A stretch of 33,776 bases of DNA from an uncultured Eubacteriales bacterium (GCA_900320505.1 ONSL01000007.1:1-33776); one strand, 5' to 3'. Shown: positions 6,878-15,534, counted from the stretch's first letter. Numbers and translations: made by a program. The notes: a model not told the origin generated them from the letters alone.

Positions 6878-8155
6878 ATGGAACGAAAAATCACAGAATT
6901 CCTAACAAAGTGGAAAAATGATAAATTAAAGAAGCCACTTCTTATCTATGGTCCTAAAGGTGTAGGTAAGACATACTCTGTACTAGACTTTGGAAAAAAA
7001 TATTATAAAAACACAATATACTTTAACACAGATGGTAACAAAGAAATAATAAACCTATTTAAAAAAGATAAACTACCAGATAGAATAATAATGAATCTTG
7101 GAATAATGTCTGGAGAAACAATACTTGAAAATGATACATTAATAGTACTTGATAATGTAAACTCTAATGAAATAGTAAAAAGTGTAAAACTATTTAGTGA
7201 TAAATATGCATCATATAACATAATAATGCTTACATCAAGAAGAGAAAACCTAAGTACATTTAAAGGAGAAGAATTACAATTTAAGAGCATGTCCAGTATG
7301 GACTTTGAAGAATTCCTATGGGCAAAGGAAGAAAAAAACCTTGCAGGACTTATACGAGAAAGCTTCAAAAAGAAAAGATCATGTCCGTTCCATGCAGTTG
7401 CTCTAGATCTTTTTACAGAATATCTAATAGTAGGAGGAATGCCAGAAGTAGTTGATGCATATATAAAAGGAGCATCAGATAATTATCTTGATTCAATAAA
7501 AGTTAAAATAATAGATACATATAAGAGGGAGTTCTTAACAAATAAAAATTTAATAGATATAGAAAGATGTGAAAAAGTATTTGATAGCATTCCATATCAG
7601 CTTGCTAAAGACAATAAAAAATTCCAGTATGGTATTTTAGGTGAGGGAAGAAGAGCAAAAGAATTTACATCAAGTATAGATTTTTTAGTACAAAATCAAA
7701 TGGTATATAGAAGTTACAAAATAACAGAAGCAAAAAGCCCATTATCAAGTTGTAGAGATAAAGAAAGCTTTAAACTATACTTAAACGATGTAGGACTTCT
7801 TGTTTCAATGATGCATCTAACAAGAAAAGAAATAATAACAAATGACAAAGTTCGTGAAACACTATATGAAAACTTTATTGCAAAAACTTTGGCAGAATTA
7901 AACTGTCCAATATACTATTATCAATCAGAAGGGAAAGCAGAACTATCATTTGTCGTTCAAAATAGAATGGGAAAAATAATACCAATAGAACTTGCAACAA
8001 TAAAAAATAGTAAATCAAAAAGCCTTTCAGTATTTATGAAAAAATTCTTATGCTTAGAAGCATACAGAATAACAGAAAATAATTTTTCAACAAAAAAAGA
8101 AGTAAGGTATTTGCCAGCATATGCAGTTTTTTGCTTAGATGAAGTATTAAATTAG
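6878..8155 (+). CDS. AAA_14/DUF4143-family ATPase with degenerate Walker B and nuclease-like site
   Basis: It has 425 residues, full length for the family. Walker A is GPKGVGKT (residues 25-32). The Walker B strand reads TLIVLDNVN, where relatives usually have LDEI/LDEV, so the catalytic acidic pair is incomplete. MDFEEFL, GGMPEVVDAY and FKLYLNDVGLL are other family landmarks in order. At the C-terminus the DUF4143 signature, normally E-V-D-F-V then PIEVK, reads ELSFV then PIELA. Both the Asp and the Lys of the PD-(D/E)XK-like core are lost, although the truncated neighbour at 6130 keeps them. This suggests a binding or switch role rather than an enzyme. It is the first gene of an operon (promoter 6817-6845) with the giant prepilin-like protein, 20 bases away. 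Biological function of the family is poorly defined. Confidence 0.85.
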   Translation: MERKITEFLTKWKNDKLKKPLLIYGPKGVGKTYSVLDFGKKYYKNTIYFNTDGNKEIINLFKKDKLPDRIIMNLGIMSGETILENDTLIVLDNVNSNEIVKSVKLFSDKYASYNIIMLTSRRENLSTFKGEELQFKSMSSMDFEEFLWAKEEKNLAGLIRESFKKKRSCPFHAVALDLFTEYLIVGGMPEVVDAYIKGASDNYLDSIKVKIIDTYKREFLTNKNLIDIERCEKVFDSIPYQLAKDNKKFQYGILGEGRRAKEFTSSIDFLVQNQMVYRSYKITEAKSPLSSCRDKESFKLYLNDVGLLVSMMHLTRKEIITNDKVRETLYENFIAKTLAELNCPIYYYQSEGKAELSFVVQNRMGKIIPIELATIKNSKSKSLSVFMKKFLCLEAYRITENNFSTKKEVRYLPAYAVFCLDEVLN

Positions 8156-8175
8156 AGATAAGTAGAGGTAGAATT

Positions 8176-11100
8176 ATGAAAATGAATAAAAAAGGATTTA
8201 CACTTATAGAATTACTTGCAGCAGTAGTAATTGCAGGAATACTGACAGCAGTAGCAGTACCATCAGTATCAAATACATTAGGAAAATCTCATAATGAATA
8301 CTGTGAAAGCAACATTGATACAATGAAGGTTGCAGCACAAGACTATTTCAACGACAATCAGACAAAGATTCCAAAGGAAATAGGAGATAAAAAAGAAGTA
8401 GAAATGACAACACTTCTTAATGAAAAATATATAGATAAACTAACAGACTATGAAAATACACCATGTACATCAGGAAAAGTTGTTGTACTTAAAACAACAA
8501 ATAGTAATTACGAATATGGTGTAAGTCTAGATTGTCAAAAATGTAACAATAAAGTAAAAGATAACTTTGTGAATAGCAAAGTAAAACCAGAAATATCTTA
8601 CAGCCCTAATTCTGGTAAAAATGAAAACAATAAAGACATAACAGTTAAAATTAACTTTGCAGATAATGGAGTACCTATATATAGTTATAAATATGAAATA
8701 TATAAGAAGACAGATAGTGGCGATATATTAGTAGATGGAATAACAAACTACAAGAAATATAAAGCAGCAGAAGTAACAGCAAAACTAGATAAGATCGGAA
8801 CATACTATATAAAAACAACTGCAATAAATGCAGCAGGAAACAAAGCAACTGAAACAAGTGGATTATATACCTTAAGTTATTCATTAAGCTGTAATAATAT
8901 GAAAATAGATGCAAAATTTGATGAAGATGATGATGGTAAATGGAAAATATTAAAAGAAAATGAATGGCATAAAGGTGCATTTAGAATTAAATTTGCAAAT
9001 AGTGGTACAATAACATCATATGACGTTTATATGACAATAGATGGAGACGATGAAAAATTAATAATATCAAGAGCAACAAGTGATAAAGAATTAACATTTA
9101 ACAAAAGTCTTTCACATACATATAAAATAAGAGTAATTGCATATGATGAAAGTGGAAACAAATGTGAAGTAGGTGGAGATGGAGCAGTACATATATTTAA
9201 ACAAGATAACGTTGCACCTACATGTGAATCATCTGGAGGAAATGGAACAACAAATAACAGTAGATGGTTAAATAGTTATAGCAAACCTGACTATGTAAAA
9301 TTACTTGGAACAACAGATGATCCAGGAAATGAATATACAAGTAGTGGCATAGATAGAAATCATAATGAAAAAGAAAAATATGAAAACGGAAATCCTGTAA
9401 AATACTTAAGAAAAGATACAAATTCATACTACTCACCTGGAGTTGCAGTAGATATAGCAGGAAATACAACAAAGTGTCCAACAAGTGAATGGGTACAAAT
9501 AGATAAAACAATACCAACATGTTCAGTATCTTCGGAAAATACAGGTAAATGGTTAAACCTTAATGATTATAATAGTGGAAAAAGAGTTAAACTATGGGGT
9601 ACCTGTACAGATAAATTAGTGACTGATGCTGATGGTTCAGGTAAAAAAGTAATGAGTGGATGTGCAGGAAACTCATATGAAGAATATGGGGCAAGAGACA
9701 TCTATGGATTCTTCTCTCCAGGAAACATAAAGGATATTGCAGGAAACATTGGAGTATGTGACAAGAAAGAAGTAATGGTTGATAAAAGTGGACCAACATG
9801 TAACGCAGCACCTGACATGACAGAATGGTATGATACATCATCATATGATATAACAGCAACATGTGATGACCCTACATATGATGGAGCATCAAGATCAAGT
9901 GGATGTACTAGAAGTGAATTGCCTGCAACAGTGTATGAGGAAGGAAGAAGATCAACATCAGCAGGTACAATGTGGGATAGAGCAGGTAACTCAACACAAT
10001 GTAGAGCAACAACAACTTTAATTGATAGAACTCCTCCATCATGTAGTGTTTCATGTTACAACTGTGATCACTGGACTAATGGTACAGTAACAATAGGCGC
10101 AAATTGTAGCGATGGAGAAAGTGGATGTGTATCATCAGGAGATTATGAAACATATGATGGTGATATGGATGAGACGATAGAGCCAGGTCCGGTCATGGAT
10201 GCTGTAGGACATATAACAGTATGTGATTCACATAGAGTTATGATAGATCAGACTCCACCAGATTGCACTGCATCAGATTACAGCCCATCAATAACATGTG
10301 ATGGAGATGGAGATGGATCTGGATGCAGTACATGGTCAAATTACTGTCCACCAAATGGCACAGGAACTGTTTATGATAATGCAGGAAATGCTTGTGAAGA
10401 TGATTGTATGGAAGAAACAGATGGAGATACATGTTATAATGGCTGCGTTCCAGCCGCACCAGATGGACAAGGACATATGATCAGCTATCAAATAAAATAT
10501 AAATGTGGAGATAAATATGACTATTCTGGAACACTTTATGCACCATCAGATAGAAACTATAGTGATATAGGAAGAGGAATAGAATATCAATACCTTGATA
10601 GTAGCTGGGCAAGCAGGAATGGATGTTCATCGATACTATCTGGTGATGCAACACCATATGATCCATCTATACCATGGGTAATAAGAGTATGCGATGGTGA
10701 CACAATTTGTGCAAACTTAGAGAAGAGTTCACCACCACCAAAGAAAACAAAAAAATATAAAATAACCTACATATCAGATGGTGATCAAGAAACTAAAACA
10801 ACGGGATGGTTATATACAAGCCCTACTTCAAAATCTACTGGAAAGGTAAAAGCAAGTGCAGTTAAAGATAATATGCCAGACTCCTCATGGCTTAAGAAAC
10901 ACAAATGTACAACAAGTGTAAAATCAAAAAGTCCAAAGGATATGCAAATTTATGATGGTGATACTTTAAGAGTTAGATTAAGGAAGAAGACAACATCACT
11001 TAAACCAAACAATTGTCAAATTCGTGGAAATACAAAAAGATCAACATCATTGTGGAAATGTAATACACATCATCACAAGGTAACATCATATTATACACAT

Positions 11101-11283
11101 TATTGTACAGATAGTAATGGAAAACTACAGACAAAAAGTTCAAGACCATCAATAGTAACATTTGCATATGTTTGCCCAAGAGCACCATATGGACCAAATA
11201 ATGGATGGTATGTTGTTGATGATAGAAGTGGAGTATTAAGTGGCAAAGATAGTGAAGATGTTAAGGTACTTGAACATCCATAG
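8176..11283 (+). CDS. Giant cysteine-rich surface protein with a type IV prepilin N-terminus
   Basis: It has 1035 residues. Residues 1-33 are a class III prepilin leader: KKGFTLIELLAAVVIAGIL, with peptidase cleavage expected between G7 and F8 and Glu at +5. A pilin-like domain with a CxxC follows (to about 135), then Ig-like modules. At least five tandem modules open with D-x-x-x-P-x-C, at residues 344, 443, 536, 617 and 691, spaced 74-99 residues apart. Each carries paired cysteines, W-rich turns and a closing D-x-A-G-N block. An Asp/Gly/Cys-rich stretch follows (about 700-765), then two related units of about 90 residues starting at 771 and 861, sharing G-x-LY, DSSW, C and YDGDT. About 39 cysteines suggest an exported, disulfide-bonded protein. 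Typical pilins have 120-200 residues. No pilus motor, platform or prepilin peptidase is in the window. RBS AGAGGTAG supports the start; ATG 8182 is an alternative. Confidence 0.85.
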   Translation: MKMNKKGFTLIELLAAVVIAGILTAVAVPSVSNTLGKSHNEYCESNIDTMKVAAQDYFNDNQTKIPKEIGDKKEVEMTTLLNEKYIDKLTDYENTPCTSGKVVVLKTTNSNYEYGVSLDCQKCNNKVKDNFVNSKVKPEISYSPNSGKNENNKDITVKINFADNGVPIYSYKYEIYKKTDSGDILVDGITNYKKYKAAEVTAKLDKIGTYYIKTTAINAAGNKATETSGLYTLSYSLSCNNMKIDAKFDEDDDGKWKILKENEWHKGAFRIKFANSGTITSYDVYMTIDGDDEKLIISRATSDKELTFNKSLSHTYKIRVIAYDESGNKCEVGGDGAVHIFKQDNVAPTCESSGGNGTTNNSRWLNSYSKPDYVKLLGTTDDPGNEYTSSGIDRNHNEKEKYENGNPVKYLRKDTNSYYSPGVAVDIAGNTTKCPTSEWVQIDKTIPTCSVSSENTGKWLNLNDYNSGKRVKLWGTCTDKLVTDADGSGKKVMSGCAGNSYEEYGARDIYGFFSPGNIKDIAGNIGVCDKKEVMVDKSGPTCNAAPDMTEWYDTSSYDITATCDDPTYDGASRSSGCTRSELPATVYEEGRRSTSAGTMWDRAGNSTQCRATTTLIDRTPPSCSVSCYNCDHWTNGTVTIGANCSDGESGCVSSGDYETYDGDMDETIEPGPVMDAVGHITVCDSHRVMIDQTPPDCTASDYSPSITCDGDGDGSGCSTWSNYCPPNGTGTVYDNAGNACEDDCMEETDGDTCYNGCVPAAPDGQGHMISYQIKYKCGDKYDYSGTLYAPSDRNYSDIGRGIEYQYLDSSWASRNGCSSILSGDATPYDPSIPWVIRVCDGDTICANLEKSSPPPKKTKKYKITYISDGDQETKTTGWLYTSPTSKSTGKVKASAVKDNMPDSSWLKKHKCTTSVKSKSPKDMQIYDGDTLRVRLRKKTTSLKPNNCQIRGNTKRSTSLWKCNTHHHKVTSYYTHYCTDSNGKLQTKSSRPSIVTFAYVCPRAPYGPNNGWYVVDDRSGVLSGKDSEDVKVLEHP

Positions 11284-11294
11284 GAGCTAAAGAT

Positions 11295-11747
11295 ATGAAG
11301 AAGAAAAATAATAAAAAAAAATTAATAATAATATTGATTGCAGTATTAGTTGCTGCAGCAATATCAATAATAATAGAAATTGATATAAAGCAAAAAATAA
11401 ATGATGGAGACGAATATGAAGTAAATAATTCTATAAAACATAATAAAATATGTAAAGATTCTATTTGTCTTACTGATATTGAAATAACATTCGATGATGA
11501 GGCAGAATATATTTCTGGAAACATTGAAAATGTAGGAAAAAAAGATATTCCAGAAAGTGAAATGATACTTGTATTGACCAAAAAAAATGGTGAAAAAAAA
11601 GATATAAAATATGAAACACCTAAGTTAAAACCAAACAAGAAAGAAATATTTGAATATCAAACATATGCTGATGATGAACTTATAAAAACTAAAAGCATAA
11701 AGATAAAAAGCATAAAAGTGTTAAATAGCAAAAAGACCTCTAAATAA
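11295..11747 (+). CDS. Small membrane-anchored extracytoplasmic protein
   Basis: It has 150 residues: a Lys-rich cytoplasmic start (MKKKNNKKK), one N-terminal membrane segment (about residues 9-27), then a hydrophilic extracellular domain. The domain has a CKDSIC cysteine pair and a beta-rich pattern: DIEITFDDEAEYISGNIENV, then PESEMILVLTKKNGEKKDI and a Pro-Asn-rich strand. It resembles FxLYD-like or other small Ig-fold domains, though I cannot name the family. AGGAG overlaps the stop of the giant prepilin-like gene, 12 bases away, and a terminator follows, so it is the last gene of that operon. It may be an accessory subunit or anchor for the 1035-residue protein. That is inferred from position only. 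Confidence 0.75.
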   Translation: MKKKNNKKKLIIILIAVLVAAAISIIIEIDIKQKINDGDEYEVNNSIKHNKICKDSICLTDIEITFDDEAEYISGNIENVGKKDIPESEMILVLTKKNGEKKDIKYETPKLKPNKKEIFEYQTYADDELIKTKSIKIKSIKVLNSKKTSK

Positions 11748-11757
11748 GGTCTTTTTC
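11727..11757 (+). terminator. Terminator of the ATPase/prepilin operon
   Basis: AAAAAGACC (11730-11738) pairs with GGTCTTTTT (11748-11756), loop TCTAAATAA with the stop codon inside. AGC/GCT extend the stem across a one-base bulge. Confidence 0.85.
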
Positions 11758-11782
11758 GCTATTATAAAATAAATTTTTGATA

Positions 11783-11793
11783 TATAATATAAT
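11783..11793 (+). promoter_or_regulatory. Candidate -10 region for the Y-family polymerase operon
   Basis: Two overlapping TATAAT hexamers (11783-11788 and 11788-11793) lie 17-27 bases before the ATG at 11810, immediately after a terminator. No convincing -35 box and no obvious SOS-type operator is seen. Confidence 0.4.
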
Positions 11794-11809
11794 TATTGGA
11801 AGTGATAAT

Positions 11810-13030
11810 ATGGATCGTATAATATTTCATGTAGATGTTAACAATGCATTTTTATCATGGACAGCAGTATATAAATTAGAACATGGCGAAGAAAAAGACA
11901 TAAGAAAAGAAATAAGTGCAATAGGAGGAGATGAAAAATCACGCCATGGTGTTGTGCTTGCAAAATCTCCCCAAGCAAAGAAAATAGGAATAAAAACAGG
12001 TACATCTTTATATGAAGCTAGAAAAATATGCAAAAATCTAAAAGTATATCCGCCAAATTATGAATGGTACACTAAGGAATCAAATAAAATGTATAAATAT
12101 TTATGTACTATAACACCAGTGATAGAAAGATATTCTATAGATGAATGCTTCCTAGATCTTACTGGAACAAACTATCTATATGATGACTATATAAAACTAG
12201 CATATAAAATAAAAAATGATATAAAAGAAAAATTTGGATTCACAGTAAACGTAGGAATTGGAGAAAATAAACTATGTGCAAAAATGGCAAGTGATATGGA
12301 AGGACCAGATAAAGTACATACATTATATAAAAATGAAATAAAAGAAAAAATGTGGCCAATGCAAATAGAAAACCTATTTATGGTTGGTAAAAAGACAAGT
12401 GCTAAATTAAGAGAAATTGGAATAACAACTATAGGAGAACTTGCACAAATAGATCCTAAAAGACTAGAAGTATACTTTAAAAATAATACAAAATTCTTAA
12501 TAGACTCTGCAAATGGAATAGATGAATCAAAAGTAGAAAGAAGAAAAGCATCTAAAGAAAGCATAAGCATATCAGAAACATTAACAAAAGATATAAATGA
12601 TCCTGATAAATTAAAAGAAATACTATTTAAACAAACAGAAGCTCTTTCAAGAGACTTAAGAGAAAAGAAAAAGAAAACAACAGGAGTATGCATAACATAT
12701 AAAAATAAAAACTTTATATCATCATCACATGGAGAAAAAATTACAGCACCAAAAAGCAGCACAATAGAACTATATAAAGATGTAATGCGAATATTTGAAA
12801 AGAGTTATAATGGTGATGATATAAGAAACATAGGAATAAGATTCTATGATTTAACAGACGAAAGAGAAAAACAAATATCATTATTTGACAAAGAAGAAGA
12901 CAAAGAAAAAGAAGATAATCTGGATGTACTGGTTGACTCAATAAACAAAAAATTCGGAAATGTAAGTGTAGTACCAGCATCAATAAAAATAATAGGAGAA
13001 AGCACAAGGCATAGAAAGGAAAGAGAGTAA
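11810..13030 (+). CDS. dinB: Y-family translesion DNA polymerase (Pol IV/DinB-like)
   Basis: Error-prone polymerase that bypasses DNA lesions. ATG 11810 with GGAAGTGA upstream gives 406 residues and places IIFHVDVNNAF at the N-terminus, in preference to the farther upstream start at 11777. The first catalytic Asp lies in HVDVNNAF, whose Phe occupies the steric-gate position. The second acidic pair is in YSIDECFLDLTG (about residues 105-116). GFTVNVGIGENKLCAKMASD and the helix-hairpin-helix FMVGKKTSAKLREIGITTIG follow. The little-finger domain fills the C-terminal third. QISLF near residue 365 is a beta-clamp-binding motif. VDVNNAFLSW instead of DMDAFFAS is the variant seen in many Clostridia and Bacilli. 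It starts an operon, and the next gene is only 2 bases away. Confidence 0.9.
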   Translation: MDRIIFHVDVNNAFLSWTAVYKLEHGEEKDIRKEISAIGGDEKSRHGVVLAKSPQAKKIGIKTGTSLYEARKICKNLKVYPPNYEWYTKESNKMYKYLCTITPVIERYSIDECFLDLTGTNYLYDDYIKLAYKIKNDIKEKFGFTVNVGIGENKLCAKMASDMEGPDKVHTLYKNEIKEKMWPMQIENLFMVGKKTSAKLREIGITTIGELAQIDPKRLEVYFKNNTKFLIDSANGIDESKVERRKASKESISISETLTKDINDPDKLKEILFKQTEALSRDLREKKKKTTGVCITYKNKNFISSSHGEKITAPKSSTIELYKDVMRIFEKSYNGDDIRNIGIRFYDLTDEREKQISLFDKEEDKEKEDNLDVLVDSINKKFGNVSVVPASIKIIGESTRHRKERE

Positions 13031-13032
13031 AT

Positions 13033-14652
13033 ATGAAAAAGAAAGTAATACTAATATTATTAACAATAATAACATTTATGATAACAACAAAAGTAAGTGC
13101 ATTAGATAAAATAAATATAACAAAGGAAGAAAATAAAAATGAAATAACATTAACACTAAACTTTGATAGTTTAGATGAAAAGATAAATGTAATAAAGGGT
13201 AAAATTACATATAATAAAGATGATTTTGAATTAAAAGAAAATGATTTAACAGCACAAAACAATTGGACAAATTTAAAATATAATGAAGCAACTGGAGAAT
13301 TTATAATAATTAATAATGAAAAAACAAATGATTTAAATAACTTCTTAAAAATATCATTAATACCAAAAAAGAATATGATTAATAGCAAGGTAAAAATAGA
13401 AAACTTATTAGCATCGGATGGAAATAAAGATATAGAAATAAATGGAAACAATATAATATTAGAAAAAGAAGAAATAAAAGTTCCAGATACACTTGCAAGA
13501 AATGGTTTAAGAGAGGCTTTTCCATATATAATACTTGAAATATTATTAGCACTCACAATAATTATTGCAGTTAAAAAGAAAAAGAGTAGTATACTAATAT
13601 TATTAATCACTTTAGCACTTGTAAATAACAATGTATATGCAGAAGAATTAAAAGGTGATATTAATAAAGATGGTAAAATAGATATAAATGATATTGATAT
13701 ATTAGAAGAATATTTAATAAACTTAAATGATATAGAAAATAAGACTCTAGCAGATTTAAATAGCGATAATAATGTAACAGTAACAGATTTATCATTATTA
13801 ATTGAAAACACTAAAACACAAACTGAAACAAAAGACAATAAAGATAATAATGAAAAAAAAGATGATAACAAAAAAGAAGAAATATCATATAGAGATACAA
13901 CAAGTATGTATGCATGGGAAGGTGGATCACCATTTAACTACAGTGATTCAGAATACAATATACTAAAAACATTAAAAACAAGCACACTATATCAAAGTGT
14001 TCCAAGAAGCAAACTAACAAAACAAAACATAGGTGATGCAGTAAAAAAATATAATGAAAAAGGAATAAAAATATATAGACTTATTGGTGACTCTAGTTGG
14101 GCATTTGATAATACCGATGCAAAAAGAGAAATAGATGAAATACAAAACTATAATAATAGTGTAGAAGAATTATCAAAAATAAATGGAGTAGTACTTGATA
14201 TAGAACCACATGCAAACTCTTTATGGAAACAAAATAAAGATAAACAAGATGAATATTTTACACAGTACACAAATAATATGATAGATTTATATAACTATGC
14301 TAAAAAATATAACCTAGAAGTCGTAATATGTATACCAAGATGGTATGAAAGATATACATACTTTGAAAAACTATTTGAAAGTGCAGCAGATGTATATTCA
14401 GTTATGAACTATGGAAAAAATGGTTATATTAGTAACATGAAGGAAGAAGTAAATTTAGCAGAAAAATATAATAAAAAAGTAGAATCAGTTTTAAATGCTG
14501 ATCCAAATGATGAAGAAAATATTAGCTACTATAATGACGGAATAACTAAAATGCTAGAAGTAAATAAAGAAGTATTAAATACATATAATTATAAGTATTT
14601 AAGAACATCTTTCCATCATATGGAATACATTACAAAAATGATGAATAGATAA
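13033..14652 (+). CDS. Surface protein: cohesin-like domain, two membrane segments, dockerin and TIM-barrel hydrolase-like domain
   Basis: It has 539 residues. In order: signal peptide (1-23, ending KVSA); a beta-rich cohesin-like domain (24-150); VPDTLARNG resembling a decayed sorting signal; membrane segment 163-180; KKKK; a second hydrophobic segment 185-203 ending VYA that looks like a signal peptide; and a type I dockerin with two EF-hand-like loops, GDINKDGKIDINDIDILEEY at 208-227 and DLNSDNNVTVTDLS at 241-254. A charged Lys/Asp linker follows, then a C-terminal domain (286-539) with beta/alpha-barrel features. VVLDIEPH at 387-394 places an acid pair at a strand end, as in GH18-like or DUF-type glycoside hydrolases. 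VVICIPRWYER and YSVMNYG follow. The middle looks like an end-to-end fusion of two secreted proteins. It follows the polymerase by 2 bases with GGAAAGAGAG as RBS. Substrate unknown. Confidence 0.75.
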   Translation: MKKKVILILLTIITFMITTKVSALDKINITKEENKNEITLTLNFDSLDEKINVIKGKITYNKDDFELKENDLTAQNNWTNLKYNEATGEFIIINNEKTNDLNNFLKISLIPKKNMINSKVKIENLLASDGNKDIEINGNNIILEKEEIKVPDTLARNGLREAFPYIILEILLALTIIIAVKKKKSSILILLITLALVNNNVYAEELKGDINKDGKIDINDIDILEEYLINLNDIENKTLADLNSDNNVTVTDLSLLIENTKTQTETKDNKDNNEKKDDNKKEEISYRDTTSMYAWEGGSPFNYSDSEYNILKTLKTSTLYQSVPRSKLTKQNIGDAVKKYNEKGIKIYRLIGDSSWAFDNTDAKREIDEIQNYNNSVEELSKINGVVLDIEPHANSLWKQNKDKQDEYFTQYTNNMIDLYNYAKKYNLEVVICIPRWYERYTYFEKLFESAADVYSVMNYGKNGYISNMKEEVNLAEKYNKKVESVLNADPNDEENISYYNDGITKMLEVNKEVLNTYNYKYLRTSFHHMEYITKMMNR

Positions 14653-14662
14653 GGAGAATAAA

Positions 14663-15466
14663 ATGAAAAATGTTTATGGAAAAAATGTAATAGTAACAGG
14701 AGCAACTAGTGGAATAGGAAAAAGTATAGCATTAAAACTTGCAGAAGAAGGATGTAATGTAATAGGAATAGGATTAGGAGTAGAAAATCACACTGAAGGA
14801 AACATAAGATATATAAACCTAGATGTAACAGATGAAGAAAAAGTAAAAGAAGTATTTAAAGACATAAAAGAAGTAGACATCGCTATTCTAGCAGCAGGAT
14901 TTGGAATAGCAGGACCAGCAGAAATAATGCCAATAGAATATGCAAGAAAACAAATGGAAATAAACTACTTTGGAGTAATGAATATGTGTTCTAATATAAT
15001 ACCCTTAATGAGACAAAAGAAAAAAGGCCTAATAGTTGCAATATCATCAGTTGCAGGAAAAGTAACATTACCAATGCAGTCACATTATTCATCATCAAAA
15101 TATGCATTAGAAGCATATATAGAAGCATTAAGAATGGAACTAAAAGACTTTAACATCAAAACTTGTCTAGTAGAACCAGGAGACACAAAAACTGGATTTA
15201 CAGGAGCAAGAAAAACATATAATCCAGAAGGAAATCCATACTATGATGTTTGCACAAGAAGTGTGGAAAAACAAAGACAGTATGAAATACATGGTAAACC
15301 ACCAGAAACAGTAAGAGACACAGTATTAAAAGTAATAGGAAAGAAAAATCCACCAGTTAGAGTAGCAGTTGGATTTGAATATAAACTAGTAATGCTTCTA
15401 ATAAGAATACTTCCAAGTAAAGCATTAGATTCACTTCTTTATAAAATATATATGCCTAAAAAGTAA
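14663..15466 (+). CDS. Short-chain dehydrogenase/reductase
   Basis: A classical SDR of 267 residues, probably an NAD(P)-dependent oxidoreductase of unknown substrate. The nucleotide-binding TGATSGIG lies at residues 12-19 and LDVTD at about 53-57. LAAGFG takes the place of NNAG, followed by INYFG, the catalytic Ser in ISSVAG, and the YSSSK catalytic Tyr/Lys pair near residues 151-155. EPGDTKTGF is the post-active-site loop. The hydrophobic C-terminus (VMLLIRILPSKALDSLLYKI) suggests membrane association, as seen in lipid-active SDRs. AAGGAG lies 7 bases upstream. It begins 10 bases after the dockerin gene and is probably the last gene of that operon. Confidence 0.9.
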   Translation: MKNVYGKNVIVTGATSGIGKSIALKLAEEGCNVIGIGLGVENHTEGNIRYINLDVTDEEKVKEVFKDIKEVDIAILAAGFGIAGPAEIMPIEYARKQMEINYFGVMNMCSNIIPLMRQKKKGLIVAISSVAGKVTLPMQSHYSSSKYALEAYIEALRMELKDFNIKTCLVEPGDTKTGFTGARKTYNPEGNPYYDVCTRSVEKQRQYEIHGKPPETVRDTVLKVIGKKNPPVRVAVGFEYKLVMLLIRILPSKALDSLLYKIYMPKK

Positions 15467-15534
15467 AATAAAAAAGGAACATACGTTCCTCCTAACTAAA
15501 AAGTTATAGACCAGACGAAGCTTTTGCTTCCGGT
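15465..15534 (-). ncRNA. Three-hairpin cluster with a minus-strand terminator signature
   Basis: Three consecutive hairpins lie in 60 bases: GGAAC/GTTCC (15476-15480 with 15485-15489), CTAACT/AGTTATAG (15492-15497 with 15502-15509), and ACC..GAAGC/GCTTC..GGT (510-512 and 517-521 with 526-530 and 532-534, all offset by 15000). Only on the minus strand does the first hairpin run into a T tract (15475 down to 15465). This fits the 3' end of a minus-strand RNA, or a bidirectional end signal for the operon above. No minus-strand gene is visible. Confidence 0.35.

Noticed and set aside
8176-8290. A type IV pilus assembly locus around the prepilin leader
   Set aside because: No motor ATPase, platform protein, minor pilins or prepilin peptidase is present. 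The neighbouring ATPase is of the AAA_14/DUF4143 family, not PilB/PilT.
9218-9862. Minus-strand frames opposite the giant prepilin gene
   Set aside because: They mirror its repeated modules and show His/Leu/Tyr-rich nonsense composition; no translation signals.
12187-12762. Minus-strand frame of 191 codons inside the Y-family polymerase gene
   Set aside because: Antisense shadow of a well-supported gene; hydrophobic low-complexity product without start signals.
12741-13871. Long minus-strand open frame of 376 codons
   Set aside because: It lies antisense to the polymerase and dockerin genes, has no ribosome binding site, and its translation is low-complexity Leu/Phe/Ser. This is the expected shadow of Lys/Asn/Glu-rich genes.
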